Of a DNA stretch of 64,000 nt, positions 52,757 to 60,186 are shown piece after piece. Position numbers and translations under genes: made by a program. The notes beneath the pieces were generated by a model, which did not search any database, was not told the DNA's origin, and saw only the letters and a program-made list of their open reading frames with translations. The stretch is from Archangium gephyra (GTDB lineage Bacteria; Myxococcota; Myxococcia; Myxococcales; Myxococcaceae): NCBI RefSeq assembly GCF_001027285.1, contig NZ_CP011509.1, positions 8,146,501-8,210,500 of the forward strand, read 5' to 3'. Numbering within the stretch: position 1 is the first letter of the stretch; every line of letters begins with the position of its first letter.

Positions 52757-53853
52757 TGCTCGCGCGCAAGCGGCGCTCCGCGCGCGGGCTCACCCTGGTG
52801 GAGCTGTTGCTCAGCGCGACGCTCGGCATCGTGATGCTGGGCGCGGCCGTGGCGGTGTTGCTGGCCGCCGGACGCATGAGGCGCAACCAGCAGCTGCTGT
52901 CGGACGCCAACGAGGAGGCCCGCACGGCCCTGCGCCAGGTGTCCCGGGCCCTGGCCGCCGCGGGAGCCGGCGGTCCCGTCTACAGCGTCACGGGCCCGGA
53001 TGGCTCGCGGCAGCAGCGCCCCGCGGTGCTCTTCACCAACGGGGCAGCGGCCCTGCACGAGGGGGATCTGCCGCAGATGCCCGACTCGCTGACGCTGGTG
53101 CGCTACGGCGCGGATCGGCGCACCGTGCTGGTGACTCCGCTCGCCGCGGACAAGGTGAGCGTGGCGCCGGACGGGCGGCTGCCGACGACGCCCGGCGTCC
53201 AGCCCGACCTCTTCCAGCAGGGAGAGAGCGCGCTGATCACCAACTTCCAGCGCGCCATGCTGGTGCCCATCGAGCGCAAGGCCATCGTCATGGACGGGGA
53301 CGTGGCGAGGAACGTCGTCCAGTTGCAGACGCCCGGCGCCGTCAATCCCCTGCAGCTGCAGGATCCGCTGATCCCCATCCAGCCCGGGGCCGCCGTGTTC
53401 CCGGTCCGGGTCGTCCGCTTCCGCGTGGTGTACGTGGACAAGGTGGGCAACATCCCGGCGCGGGCCGACCTGGTGATGGAGACGTTGAATCCGCGGACGC
53501 TCGCGCCGCTCCAGCCGCCCGAGCGGACGGTGCTGGCCAAGGACATCGAGGACTTCCAGGTGCAGTGGGGCTACGACCGCAACGACGACGGCGTGGCGGA
53601 TGATGGCTTCACCGACCAGGGGCCCACGGAGACGCTGCTCGATCCGGGGCTCACCTTCGCCCGGCTCTCCATCTCGGCGCGCACGAGCGGCACCCTGGTC
53701 ACCAACGAGGGGGAGTACGTCGTGAACGAGGACACCCCGTTCGAGCGGGGAATCGACCTCGGAGGAGCGCCTCGTCCCGAAGCCAGCGGGCACCGCCGCC
53801 GGGTGCTCAGCACCGTGGTCCTGCTCAAGAACGTCGCCGCACCCCGTATCTGA
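52723..53853 (+). CDS. pilW: PilW-type minor pilin
   Basis: The 376-residue prepilin has a longer leader of 22 residues ending R-S-A-R-G, cut before L-T-L-V-E with the Glu5 present. A hydrophobic N-terminal helix and a large beta-rich globular part follow, with D-R-N-D-D-G-V-A-D-D-G, a likely calcium loop, at about residue 286. PilW proteins are the largest minor pilins and bind PilY1 and PilX. The start lies inside pilV, and the stop shares bases with the next start (TGATG), so all three are translated together. Confidence 0.88.
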   Translation: MRRHQRSPDPLVLARKRRSARGLTLVELLLSATLGIVMLGAAVAVLLAAGRMRRNQQLLSDANEEARTALRQVSRALAAAGAGGPVYSVTGPDGSRQQRPAVLFTNGAAALHEGDLPQMPDSLTLVRYGADRRTVLVTPLAADKVSVAPDGRLPTTPGVQPDLFQQGESALITNFQRAMLVPIERKAIVMDGDVARNVVQLQTPGAVNPLQLQDPLIPIQPGAAVFPVRVVRFRVVYVDKVGNIPARADLVMETLNPRTLAPLQPPERTVLAKDIEDFQVQWGYDRNDDGVADDGFTDQGPTETLLDPGLTFARLSISARTSGTLVTNEGEYVVNEDTPFERGIDLGGAPRPEASGHRRRVLSTVVLLKNVAAPRI

Positions 53854-54545
53854 TGGCTGGAGAGCGTGACATGAAGTCCCGAGCCCCTCGTCGTGGTTCC
53901 ACCCTGCTGACGGCCCTGGGCGTGACGTTGTTGATCGCCCTGATCATCCTCGGCGCCCTGGCGTACACCGGGGCGGAGCAGGAGCGCAGTGGCCGCTCCG
54001 TGCGCGACATCGACGCGCAGACGTGCTCCGAGTCCGCCGCGCAGTGGGGCCGCAAGTTCTACGGTGAAGCCTACCCCCGGTGGAACCAGATGCTGTCGGC
54101 CACCACCGGCGCCCGCTACAACAACCCGGAGTCGAAGCTGGAGAACATCGCCGACGAGTGGGGCGCGGGCTCCTACGGCCGCATCGACGGGCAGACGGTC
54201 CGCATGCCCGACCGGCCGCCGGACTTCCGCGTCACCCTCTCCGACAACATCGACGAGTTCCCGCCGAACGAGCCCAACCCCACCCGGGACAATGATCTCC
54301 AGGTGGTGATCCGCGCCGAGTGCCTCATTCCCCGGCTCGCCATCGCGACACCCAAGGTGGTGGAGAACCTGGAGAAGAAGGCCGAGGAGGATCCCAACCA
54401 CTGGCGCGGCCCGGTGCTCTCCGAGACGAATGAGACGCGCAAGAACAAGGTGGTGGAGGTCGTCCTCATCCACACGCCCGGCAACGAGTACAGGGCGGGT
54501 CAGCGGGGCGGCGGCTCCAGCGGCGACCAGAACATCTACAACTGA
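53853..54545 (+). CDS. pilX: PilX-like minor pilin / pilus assembly protein
   Basis: The 230-residue protein has a basic N-terminus, then R-G-S-T-L-L-T-A and a hydrophobic helix (about 20-42). This is the PilX N-terminal type, which often lacks Glu5. The soluble part has two Cys, in TCSES and AECLI. Its place as the last gene of pilY1-pilV-pilW and the TGATG overlap support a PilX role at the pilus tip. A disordered Gly-rich C-terminus is odd for the family. Confidence 0.8.
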   Translation: MAGERDMKSRAPRRGSTLLTALGVTLLIALIILGALAYTGAEQERSGRSVRDIDAQTCSESAAQWGRKFYGEAYPRWNQMLSATTGARYNNPESKLENIADEWGAGSYGRIDGQTVRMPDRPPDFRVTLSDNIDEFPPNEPNPTRDNDLQVVIRAECLIPRLAIATPKVVENLEKKAEEDPNHWRGPVLSETNETRKNKVVEVVLIHTPGNEYRAGQRGGGSSGDQNIYN

Positions 54546-54572
54546 CGTCCCCTCCCCCGCCCCGCGGGCCTC

Positions 54573-55097
54573 CTACCGGCCGCGAGCGGCGGGCAGCGCC
54601 GAGGCACCGCGCGCCTGGGGTGCCCCCGCCTCCAGCGCTTCGATGCGCTTGCGCTGACGGTGGCGGAGGATCTTCTCGTACGCCAGGTTCAGCTCGCGCA
54701 TCTTCGCCTCGGAGCCACCGCGGTCCGGGTGGCGCTCCAGGGCCAGCTCGCGGAAGCGGGCCCGCACCACCTCGGGAGAGTCCGAGGGCGACACCCCCAG
54801 CACCCGGTACGGATCCTGATCGTCGATGGCCGCCAGCCACGCCTCCAGCCGATCCTTCACGGCGATGAACTGGGCGTCCCCGTCCGTCTTCTCCTTCACC
54901 GGGTGGGTGCGCATCTTCGCGTCCGCGCGGAAGACGTCCGTGTAGACGCTGGAGACCCAGCGGTGGCACGAGCCGCAACGGAAGTACTTGACCCGCGGCC
55001 CCGCATGGCCGGTCATGCGCACCCCACAGTGGGTGCACTCGACCTCCACGTTCTCCAGGGTCCGCCAGTTCCAGTTCGTCGCAGCCGCCGCGTTCAT
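54573..55097 (-). CDS. J-domain protein with N-terminal zinc ribbon
   Basis: The 174-residue protein has two C-x2-C knuckles (CTHC and CGSC, about 21-44) forming a zinc ribbon, a linker, and a J-domain (about 95-150) with the essential H-P-D motif in LERHPDRGG. J-domains stimulate Hsp70/DnaK. The zinc ribbon and the missing Gly/Phe and C-terminal domains set it apart from DnaJ itself, so it is a co-chaperone for a particular client, unknown here. It converges with the pilin genes and diverges from proC. Confidence 0.88.
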   Translation of the reverse strand: MNAAAATNWNWRTLENVEVECTHCGVRMTGHAGPRVKYFRCGSCHRWVSSVYTDVFRADAKMRTHPVKEKTDGDAQFIAVKDRLEAWLAAIDDQDPYRVLGVSPSDSPEVVRARFRELALERHPDRGGSEAKMRELNLAYEKILRHRQRKRIEALEAGAPQARGASALPAARGR

Positions 55098-55216
55098 GGT
55101 GCTCTCGACCTCTCCCGTGCAGGCGCTACAGGCCTGTAGTGGGTGTCAAGGTCCCACGATCCGATCGCCCGTCAAGAAATCTGCAACCAGACGGTCGCGC
55201 TGGTAGAAGTGGACGG

Positions 55217-56044
55217 ATGCTCGAACAGACGATCGCCTTCCTCGGCGCCGGCAACATGGCCGAGGCGCTCATCAAGGGTCTGCTGCGCGCCGGCAACGCG
55301 AAGCCGGAGTCCATCATCGCCACCGGGCGCCGCGGGGAGCGGCTGGAGATGCTCCAGCGCACCTACGGGGTACGGACCACCCTGGACAACCTCGCCGCGG
55401 TGCGCGAGGCGGACGTGGTGGTGCTCTCGGTGAAGCCGCAGGCGCTGGACAAGGTGCTCATCCAGGTGGCCACGGCGGTGGACCCGAGGAAGCTCATCAT
55501 CTCCGTGGCGGCTGGCGTGCCCATCGCGGCCATGGAGCGGCGGCTGGGGGCCGGGGCGCGCATCATCCGCACCATGCCCAACACCCCGTCCCTGGTGGGC
55601 ATGGGCGCCTGCGCGCTGTCCCCGGGCGAGCACGCCAGCGAGGCGGACCTGGCGGTGGCCACCCGCATCTTCCAGTCCGTGGGCACCACCACCGTGGTGG
55701 ACGAGAACCTCCTGGACGCCGTCACCGGCCTGTCCGGCAGCGGCCCCGCCTACATCTTCCTCATCATCGAGGCCCTGTCGGACGCGGGCGTGAAGGTGGG
55801 CCTGCCCCGCTACACCGCCCTCAAGCTGGCCTCCCAGACGGTGTTGGGCAGCGCACAGCTGCTCATCGAGACGGGGGCCCACCCCGGGCAGCTCAAGGAC
55901 CAGGTGACGAGCCCCGGAGGCACGGCGATCGCTGGCCTGCATACCCTGGAGGCAGGCGGGCTGCGGACCACGCTCATCAACGCGGTGGAGGCGGCCACCC
56001 GGCGCGCCAAGGAGCTGGGGGAGCAGTTCCTGGAGAAGTCCTAG
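55217..56044 (+). CDS. proC: pyrroline-5-carboxylate reductase
   Basis: The 275-residue protein matches ProC length. A Rossmann fold with [14 protein letters not shown] near the N-terminus binds NAD(P)H. The [11 protein letters not shown] strand, the [13 protein letters not shown] loop and the C-terminal dimer domain with [11 protein letters not shown] are all conserved. It makes proline from pyrroline-5-carboxylate in the cytoplasm. The open frame extends upstream to 55139, but the fold starts at the ATG at 55217. The DivIVA gene follows after 21 bases. Confidence 0.96.
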   Translation: MLEQTIAFLGAGNMAEALIKGLLRAGNAKPESIIATGRRGERLEMLQRTYGVRTTLDNLAAVREADVVVLSVKPQALDKVLIQVATAVDPRKLIISVAAGVPIAAMERRLGAGARIIRTMPNTPSLVGMGACALSPGEHASEADLAVATRIFQSVGTTTVVDENLLDAVTGLSGSGPAYIFLIIEALSDAGVKVGLPRYTALKLASQTVLGSAQLLIETGAHPGQLKDQVTSPGGTAIAGLHTLEAGGLRTTLINAVEAATRRAKELGEQFLEKS

Positions 56045-56065
56045 GGCTGGCTTATACTGGGGGGC

Positions 56066-56593
56066 ATGAAGATCACCCCGCTCGACATCCGGCAGAAGCG
56101 CTTCGAGACGGCCCTGCGCGGCTTCTCGAAGCGGGAGGTGGAAGCGTTCCTGGAGCTCATCGCCGGAGAGTTCGAGGAGGTGGTGAAGGAGAACATCGGC
56201 CTGAAGGAGGAGCTCAAGCGCACCCAGCTCAAGCTGGAGCAGCACCTGGAGCGCGAGCGCACCCTGCAGGAGACGATGGTCACCGCGCAGCGCATCAGCG
56301 AGGACATGAAGGCCGCGGCCAAGAAGGAAGCGGAGATCATCCTCGCGGACGCCGAGCACCAGGCGGAGAAGATCGTCCACGGCGCGCACCAGCGGCTGGT
56401 GCAGGTGGTGGAGGACATCAACGAGCTGAAGCGCCAGCGCGCCCAGTTCGAGTCCCAGGTGAAGTCGGTGGTGGAGGCGCACCAGAAGCTGCTGGAGACG
56501 TTCAGCGGCCGCACCTTCGCCGACAAGGACTACGCCCGCGTGGAGGACAACGTGGCGTACCTCACGCAGAAGAAGGCGCAGAACGCCGAGTAA
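56066..56593 (+). CDS. DivIVA-domain coiled-coil protein
   Basis: The 175-residue protein has an N-terminal DivIVA motif ([28 protein letters not shown]) and a continuous coiled coil (about 30-145). DivIVA proteins bind curved membrane at poles and septa and recruit other factors. The proC-divIVA neighbourhood is also found in Gram-positive genomes around the yggT/ylmH region. A TATACT box (56053-56058) lies just before the start, so it may also be transcribed from its own promoter. Confidence 0.9.
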   Translation: MKITPLDIRQKRFETALRGFSKREVEAFLELIAGEFEEVVKENIGLKEELKRTQLKLEQHLERERTLQETMVTAQRISEDMKAAAKKEAEIILADAEHQAEKIVHGAHQRLVQVVEDINELKRQRAQFESQVKSVVEAHQKLLETFSGRTFADKDYARVEDNVAYLTQKKAQNAE

Positions 56594-56596
56594 CCC

Positions 56597-56895
56597 ATGG
56601 CGGCACCCTGGGTGAAGGAAGTCCCCGGCGCGGTGGAGCTGGCCGTGGTGGTGCAGCCGAGGGCCTCGCGCACGCGCGTGGTGGGCGAGCACGACGGCCT
56701 GCTGAAGATCCAGCTCGCCGCCCCCCCGTGGATGGCGAGGCCAACGCGGCGCTGCTGGAGTTCCTGGCGAAGCAACTGGGGGTGCCCAAGCGGCAGGTGA
56801 GCCTGGTGTCGGGTGACACCTCGCGTCGTAAACGGGTGCGAGTCGAGGGGCTTGGCGCGGCACATGCCGAGGCTGTTATGTCTGGGGCCACGTGA
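56597..56895 (+). pseudogene. DUF167 (YggU-like) gene with a frameshift in a seven-C run
   Basis: The first 45 residues (from MAAPWVKEV to IQLAAPP) match the start of the DUF167 family. The reading then continues, in another frame after the C7 run near 56731-56737, as [18 protein letters not shown], the conserved core, to a TGA at 56893-56895. Adding one C restores one frame over about 100 residues, the normal family length. Either a sequencing error in the homopolymer or a true mutation explains it. The function of the family is unknown. Confidence 0.75.
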
Positions 56896-56902
56896 GGCTC
56901 CC

Positions 56903-58102
56903 ATGCGCCACCTGCTCCTGCTCCTGATGCTGTTGCTGGCCCCGCTCGCGCGGGCGCAGGAGTTCACGCTCCCGACACCGGAGGCCGGTCACGCCAATGG
57001 AGGCGTGGAGCCGGCGATGGTGCCCCTGCCCCGCCCGGCGCTGGTGGTGGGAGAGGTGGCCACACCGCGCTTCCGCCTGCTCTACACCGCGAAGTCCGAG
57101 GGCTCCGCGCGCCAGCTGGCCGGCAGCATCGAGTCCATCCGGGACGGCTTCGTGAGCGTGCTGGGGCGGGACTGGCCGGGGGTGACGGAGATCCGCGTGG
57201 GCGTGGGCCGGGAGGAGTTCGAGGCGCTGGCGCTGCCCGGGGGAGCACCTCCGGGCTGGGCGGTGGCGCTGGCGTACCCGTCGCACCGGATCGTCCTGCT
57301 CAACGCGCTGACGATGGCGGGCCCCGAGGGCATGGTGACGCTGCGGCACGAGCTGGCGCACGTGGCGCTGGGGCAGCTGGCGCGCGGCTGGCCGCGCTGG
57401 TTCCAGGAGGGCCTGGCGCAGAACCTGACGGGCGAGAACTGGTCCATGACGCACTACGCGGCGCTCTTCCGGGCGGTGCAGCAGGAGAAGGTGTTCCGCT
57501 TCGAGCACCTGCACGACGCGTGGCCGGACCTGCCCTCGGACGTGGAGATCGCCTACGCGCAGAGCGCGGCCTTCGTGGCGTGGCTGTCGGCGAGGTACGG
57601 GCCGGAGGGCATGGGCCGGCTGGTGGACGAGGTGGCCACGGGCCAGCCCTTCGAGCAGGCCTTCGGCAAGGCCTTCAAGTCGTCGCTGTGGGTGGAGGAG
57701 CTGGCGTGGCGCGAGGGGCTGGCGGCGCGCTACGGCTGGCTGCCGCTGACGACGAGCTCCTCGCTGCTGTGGCTGGGGATGACGGGGCTGGTGGTGGCGG
57801 CGTACCTGCGGCGGCGCAAGCAGAAGGAAGAGCACCTGGCCGAGATGGAGGCGCGGGACGTGGCCGAGGAGGCGGAGCTGCGCGCGGCCCTCGAGGCGGA
57901 GCTCGCCCAGCAGCGCGCCCTGCTCGTGCCCGCCACGGCACAGCCGGTGGACGGGGCGGAGGCGGCGGATGCGCCCAAGCCGGTGGAGGCGCTGGTGGCC
58001 CCCGAGTGGAACGAGCCCACCGAGCCCCTCGTGACGAACGGCCAGGAATTCGAGGACGACGAGGAAGGTGAGCCTCGTCCGTCCAAGCCGACAGTGCATT
58101 GA
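56903..58102 (+). CDS. membrane-anchored gluzincin-type metallopeptidase (peptidase MA-like)
   Basis: The 399-residue protein has a signal peptide (about 1-18) and an extracytoplasmic peptidase domain (about 40-285) with the zinc motif H-E-L-A-H and a downstream Glu in WFQEGLAQ, the gluzincin arrangement. One membrane helix (about 296-312) and an acidic coiled cytoplasmic tail follow. The family (peptidase MA / DUF4157-like) is common in myxobacteria with unknown substrates. It lies eight bases after the frameshifted DUF167 gene and is probably in the same proC operon. Confidence 0.85.
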   Translation: MRHLLLLLMLLLAPLARAQEFTLPTPEAGHANGGVEPAMVPLPRPALVVGEVATPRFRLLYTAKSEGSARQLAGSIESIRDGFVSVLGRDWPGVTEIRVGVGREEFEALALPGGAPPGWAVALAYPSHRIVLLNALTMAGPEGMVTLRHELAHVALGQLARGWPRWFQEGLAQNLTGENWSMTHYAALFRAVQQEKVFRFEHLHDAWPDLPSDVEIAYAQSAAFVAWLSARYGPEGMGRLVDEVATGQPFEQAFGKAFKSSLWVEELAWREGLAARYGWLPLTTSSSLLWLGMTGLVVAAYLRRRKQKEEHLAEMEARDVAEEAELRAALEAELAQQRALLVPATAQPVDGAEAADAPKPVEALVAPEWNEPTEPLVTNGQEFEDDEEGEPRPSKPTVH

Positions 58103-58331
58103 AACGGGAGCCGCTCCCCGTCCTCGCGGTGGGAAAAAACCTGCCCACGCAAGAGACGGGAGGACCCACGGCCCCGCCCTTTCCTCTGGCTTTGCGAAAA
58201 AACTACAGCCCGCCGGGACTCTCGGCTCCCAGGAGCTGAGGCAAACGGCTGATTTCACTGTCCACCCGCGGCGTGCGGGCGTTGGCAACCGGCTTGCTTT
58301 AGACGGCGCCACGAGAGCGGAGGACAGCGGA

Positions 58332-58859
58332 ATGGTGGAGCGGGCACGGCGAGGGGCAGGGGTGGCGAGGGTGTTCGCGGGGCAGCCGGAGCGGCTGGCC
58401 GCGGCATGGCGCCGGGTGCGCTTCGCCGAGGCGCGCAAGGACGGGGGTGCGCCGCGCAACCAGCTGGACAGCGTGGTGGAGCCGTTCATCCGCGAGGTGG
58501 GAAAGAAGTTGGAGGGCAAGGAAGGCAGCCCGTGGAGCCGGACGCGCGCGGTGTTGAGGCTGGCGCCGGGGCGGGGGGTGCGCGCGCTGCACGAGGAGTT
58601 CGCGGCGCTGCGCCGCTGCCTGGTGGACGCGGTGGAGACGCTGGGTGGAGGCGACACGGAGCGGGCGGTGGTGAACCAGGCGCTGGACGAGGCGGTGGAC
58701 TCGTCGGTGGCGCTGATGGAGCGCCTGGCCAATCCGCTGGCGCCGCGGCCGAGGGTGCCTTTCGCGGGCCTGGTGGTGCAGCTCTTCGAGAAGCAGCCGG
58801 TGGCGATTCGCACGCGGCCCTCGGTGAGTGAGGAGCACGAGCGGCTGGCGATGCATTGA
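58332..58859 (+). CDS. hypothetical helical protein
   Basis: The 175-residue protein is basic and mostly helical, with no signal peptide or membrane segment. Its second half (about 90-150) has repeated heptad-like stretches (ALRRCLVDAVETL; ALDEAVDSSVALMERL). It is not recognised. GGAGG eight bases before the ATG at 58332 supports the start; the open frame extends upstream without another such site. A terminator lies 229 bases downstream. Confidence 0.7.
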   Translation: MVERARRGAGVARVFAGQPERLAAAWRRVRFAEARKDGGAPRNQLDSVVEPFIREVGKKLEGKEGSPWSRTRAVLRLAPGRGVRALHEEFAALRRCLVDAVETLGGGDTERAVVNQALDEAVDSSVALMERLANPLAPRPRVPFAGLVVQLFEKQPVAIRTRPSVSEEHERLAMH

Positions 58860-59087
58860 GTTGAGGGGGGTGCCGACCCGTCCGGCTTGACGCCTCCAAT
58901 GCTGGGAGGTGTCCGAGGGCCGGCGGTTGAAGGGGGCGCGCTGGCGGGCCAATTGGGGGGCCCGAGGCGCGAAAAGGGGGCGTGTTCCCGCGCGGGGGTG
59001 CGGTGAGCGCGCAAGGAGTGGCCGCTGGAGGCCGCGTGAATGGGGGTTCACGCGCCTCGACGGCCGGACGGGTCGGCGTTGTTCTCC

Positions 59088-59128
59088 GGGCGGACGCATA
59101 CGGCGGTATGCGTCCGCCCAGGTTTTTT
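59088..59128 (+). terminator. rho-independent terminator
   Basis: Perfect 13-base arms at 59088-59100 and 59107-59119 with a six-base loop are followed after three bases by six T (59123-59128) on the + strand. It would end rightward transcripts from the hypothetical gene before they reach the convergent Imm11-like gene. On the other strand no T-run follows. Confidence 0.85.
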
Positions 59129-59143
59129 CAGGCACCGCGCATG

Positions 59144-59722
59144 TCAGGCTTCCCTGAGCCGAAGGCCGGTCATCCCCGCGCGCTCCATGGCCAGCTTGAT
59201 GCGCTCGGTGAGGATGATGGCTCCCGTCCATCCCCAGGGACGGCAGATGCTGAGGTCTCCCATCCTGGCCGGGTCTACCTTCAATCCACTGACATTCTGA
59301 TACTTGCCGACCAGTTCTGGCTCCCCATCCTCGGGCTTCCAGTACGAGACGTGCTCGCACCGGGCGTCGTCGATGCACCGGATGACGTGCAAGACATTGA
59401 GGATAAAGAAGGGATCAGTCTGCCCTTGCACCTGAGCCGGAATGAATTGGACCTCGTTTTCTAGCTCCAGTTGCTCGAAAAGAGAGACCAAGCGTTCGGT
59501 CACTACGGGAGTGGCGAGTTCGGTCAGACTGAAATCCAGCGAAATGCCAGGATGGGCGATGCCAAGAACGGGTCGTCCCTCCAACTGGAGCAGTGTCCCT
59601 CTCTTGAACTGCCAGGGGTCCAACTTCCGTCCATGTTCATCAATGTCTGTCTGATACAACACCCAGCGGCCCGGCACACTCATCTCGTCCCACAGTTCGA
59701 AGTAACGCGGAGGAGCGCTCAT
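59144..59722 (-). CDS. Imm11-like (DUF1629) immunity protein
   Basis: The 192-residue protein shows the pattern of the Imm11/DUF1629 family. It has an aromatic opening (PRYFELWDE), a middle VQFIPAQVQGQ...FFILNVLHVIRCIDDARCE segment, and the end VTERIKLAMERAGMTGL-like form (ILTERIKLAMERAGMTGLRLREA). Such proteins protect against polymorphic toxins in the cytoplasm. Base composition is visibly less GC-rich than the neighbours, which suggests transfer. Its start overlaps the stop of the short exported protein (ATGA). Confidence 0.8.
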   Translation of the reverse strand: MSAPPRYFELWDEMSVPGRWVLYQTDIDEHGRKLDPWQFKRGTLLQLEGRPVLGIAHPGISLDFSLTELATPVVTERLVSLFEQLELENEVQFIPAQVQGQTDPFFILNVLHVIRCIDDARCEHVSYWKPEDGEPELVGKYQNVSGLKVDPARMGDLSICRPWGWTGAIILTERIKLAMERAGMTGLRLREA

Positions 59723-60186
59723 GGCTTTCTCGTGGCAAGCTTATTGAGTGCCAGGAACCACCGGCTGCTCTCGAGGGAAGACAGCAGCGGCATGGACGGA
59801 GGACCGTATAGCTGCGCGTATGACTCGCGCACACGCCTCTCCAGGTCGGACGAACGCGCGTCCGGCGGTGGCCCCGAAAGAAGGCTCGCCGTCATCCCGG
59901 CCCGAGGCAGTCCCGACAGCAATGATCTTCCTGACCGTGGTCTGGGCGTCTGGAATGCCGCCTCCAGCGCCTCTACCACTGCCCGTGCATCTTCCACGGC
60001 GAGCCGTGCCAGGACCGGGTCCGGCCCGAGCGGCTTGAACGTGAACTCGAGCCCGTGACCGTATGCAGGGCTGTGGTGTTCGCTGACCGCCACGCCCTCC
60101 AGCACCGGAAGGCGTGATTCAGATTCAGCTCGGACCCACTGCGGAACCAGCAGCAGGCCCAGAGCGAGGACGACACGCGGAGACAT
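59719..60186 (-). CDS. short exported protein, perhaps a truncated polymorphic-toxin N-terminus
   Basis: The 155-residue protein has a signal peptide (about 1-20, ending VRA) and no recognisable catalytic domain. Its last part (RRVRESYAQLYGPPSMPLL...SRWFLAL) resembles, from memory, the middle of long myxobacterial toxins that precede Imm11 genes, after which a toxin domain would be expected. Here the frame ends at once in the immunity start. It begins on the polA stop (ATGA), so it is translated after polA. A loss of the toxic domain is inferred. Confidence 0.65.
   Translation of the reverse strand: MSPRVVLALGLLLVPQWVRAESESRLPVLEGVAVSEHHSPAYGHGLEFTFKPLGPDPVLARLAVEDARAVVEALEAAFQTPRPRSGRSLLSGLPRAGMTASLLSGPPPDARSSDLERRVRESYAQLYGPPSMPLLSSLESSRWFLALNKLATRKP

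Noticed and set aside
58129-58148. GTGGG/CCCAC inverted repeat with six A after the metallopeptidase gene as a terminator
   Set aside because: The A-run is in the loop and no T-run follows; the stem is only five bases.
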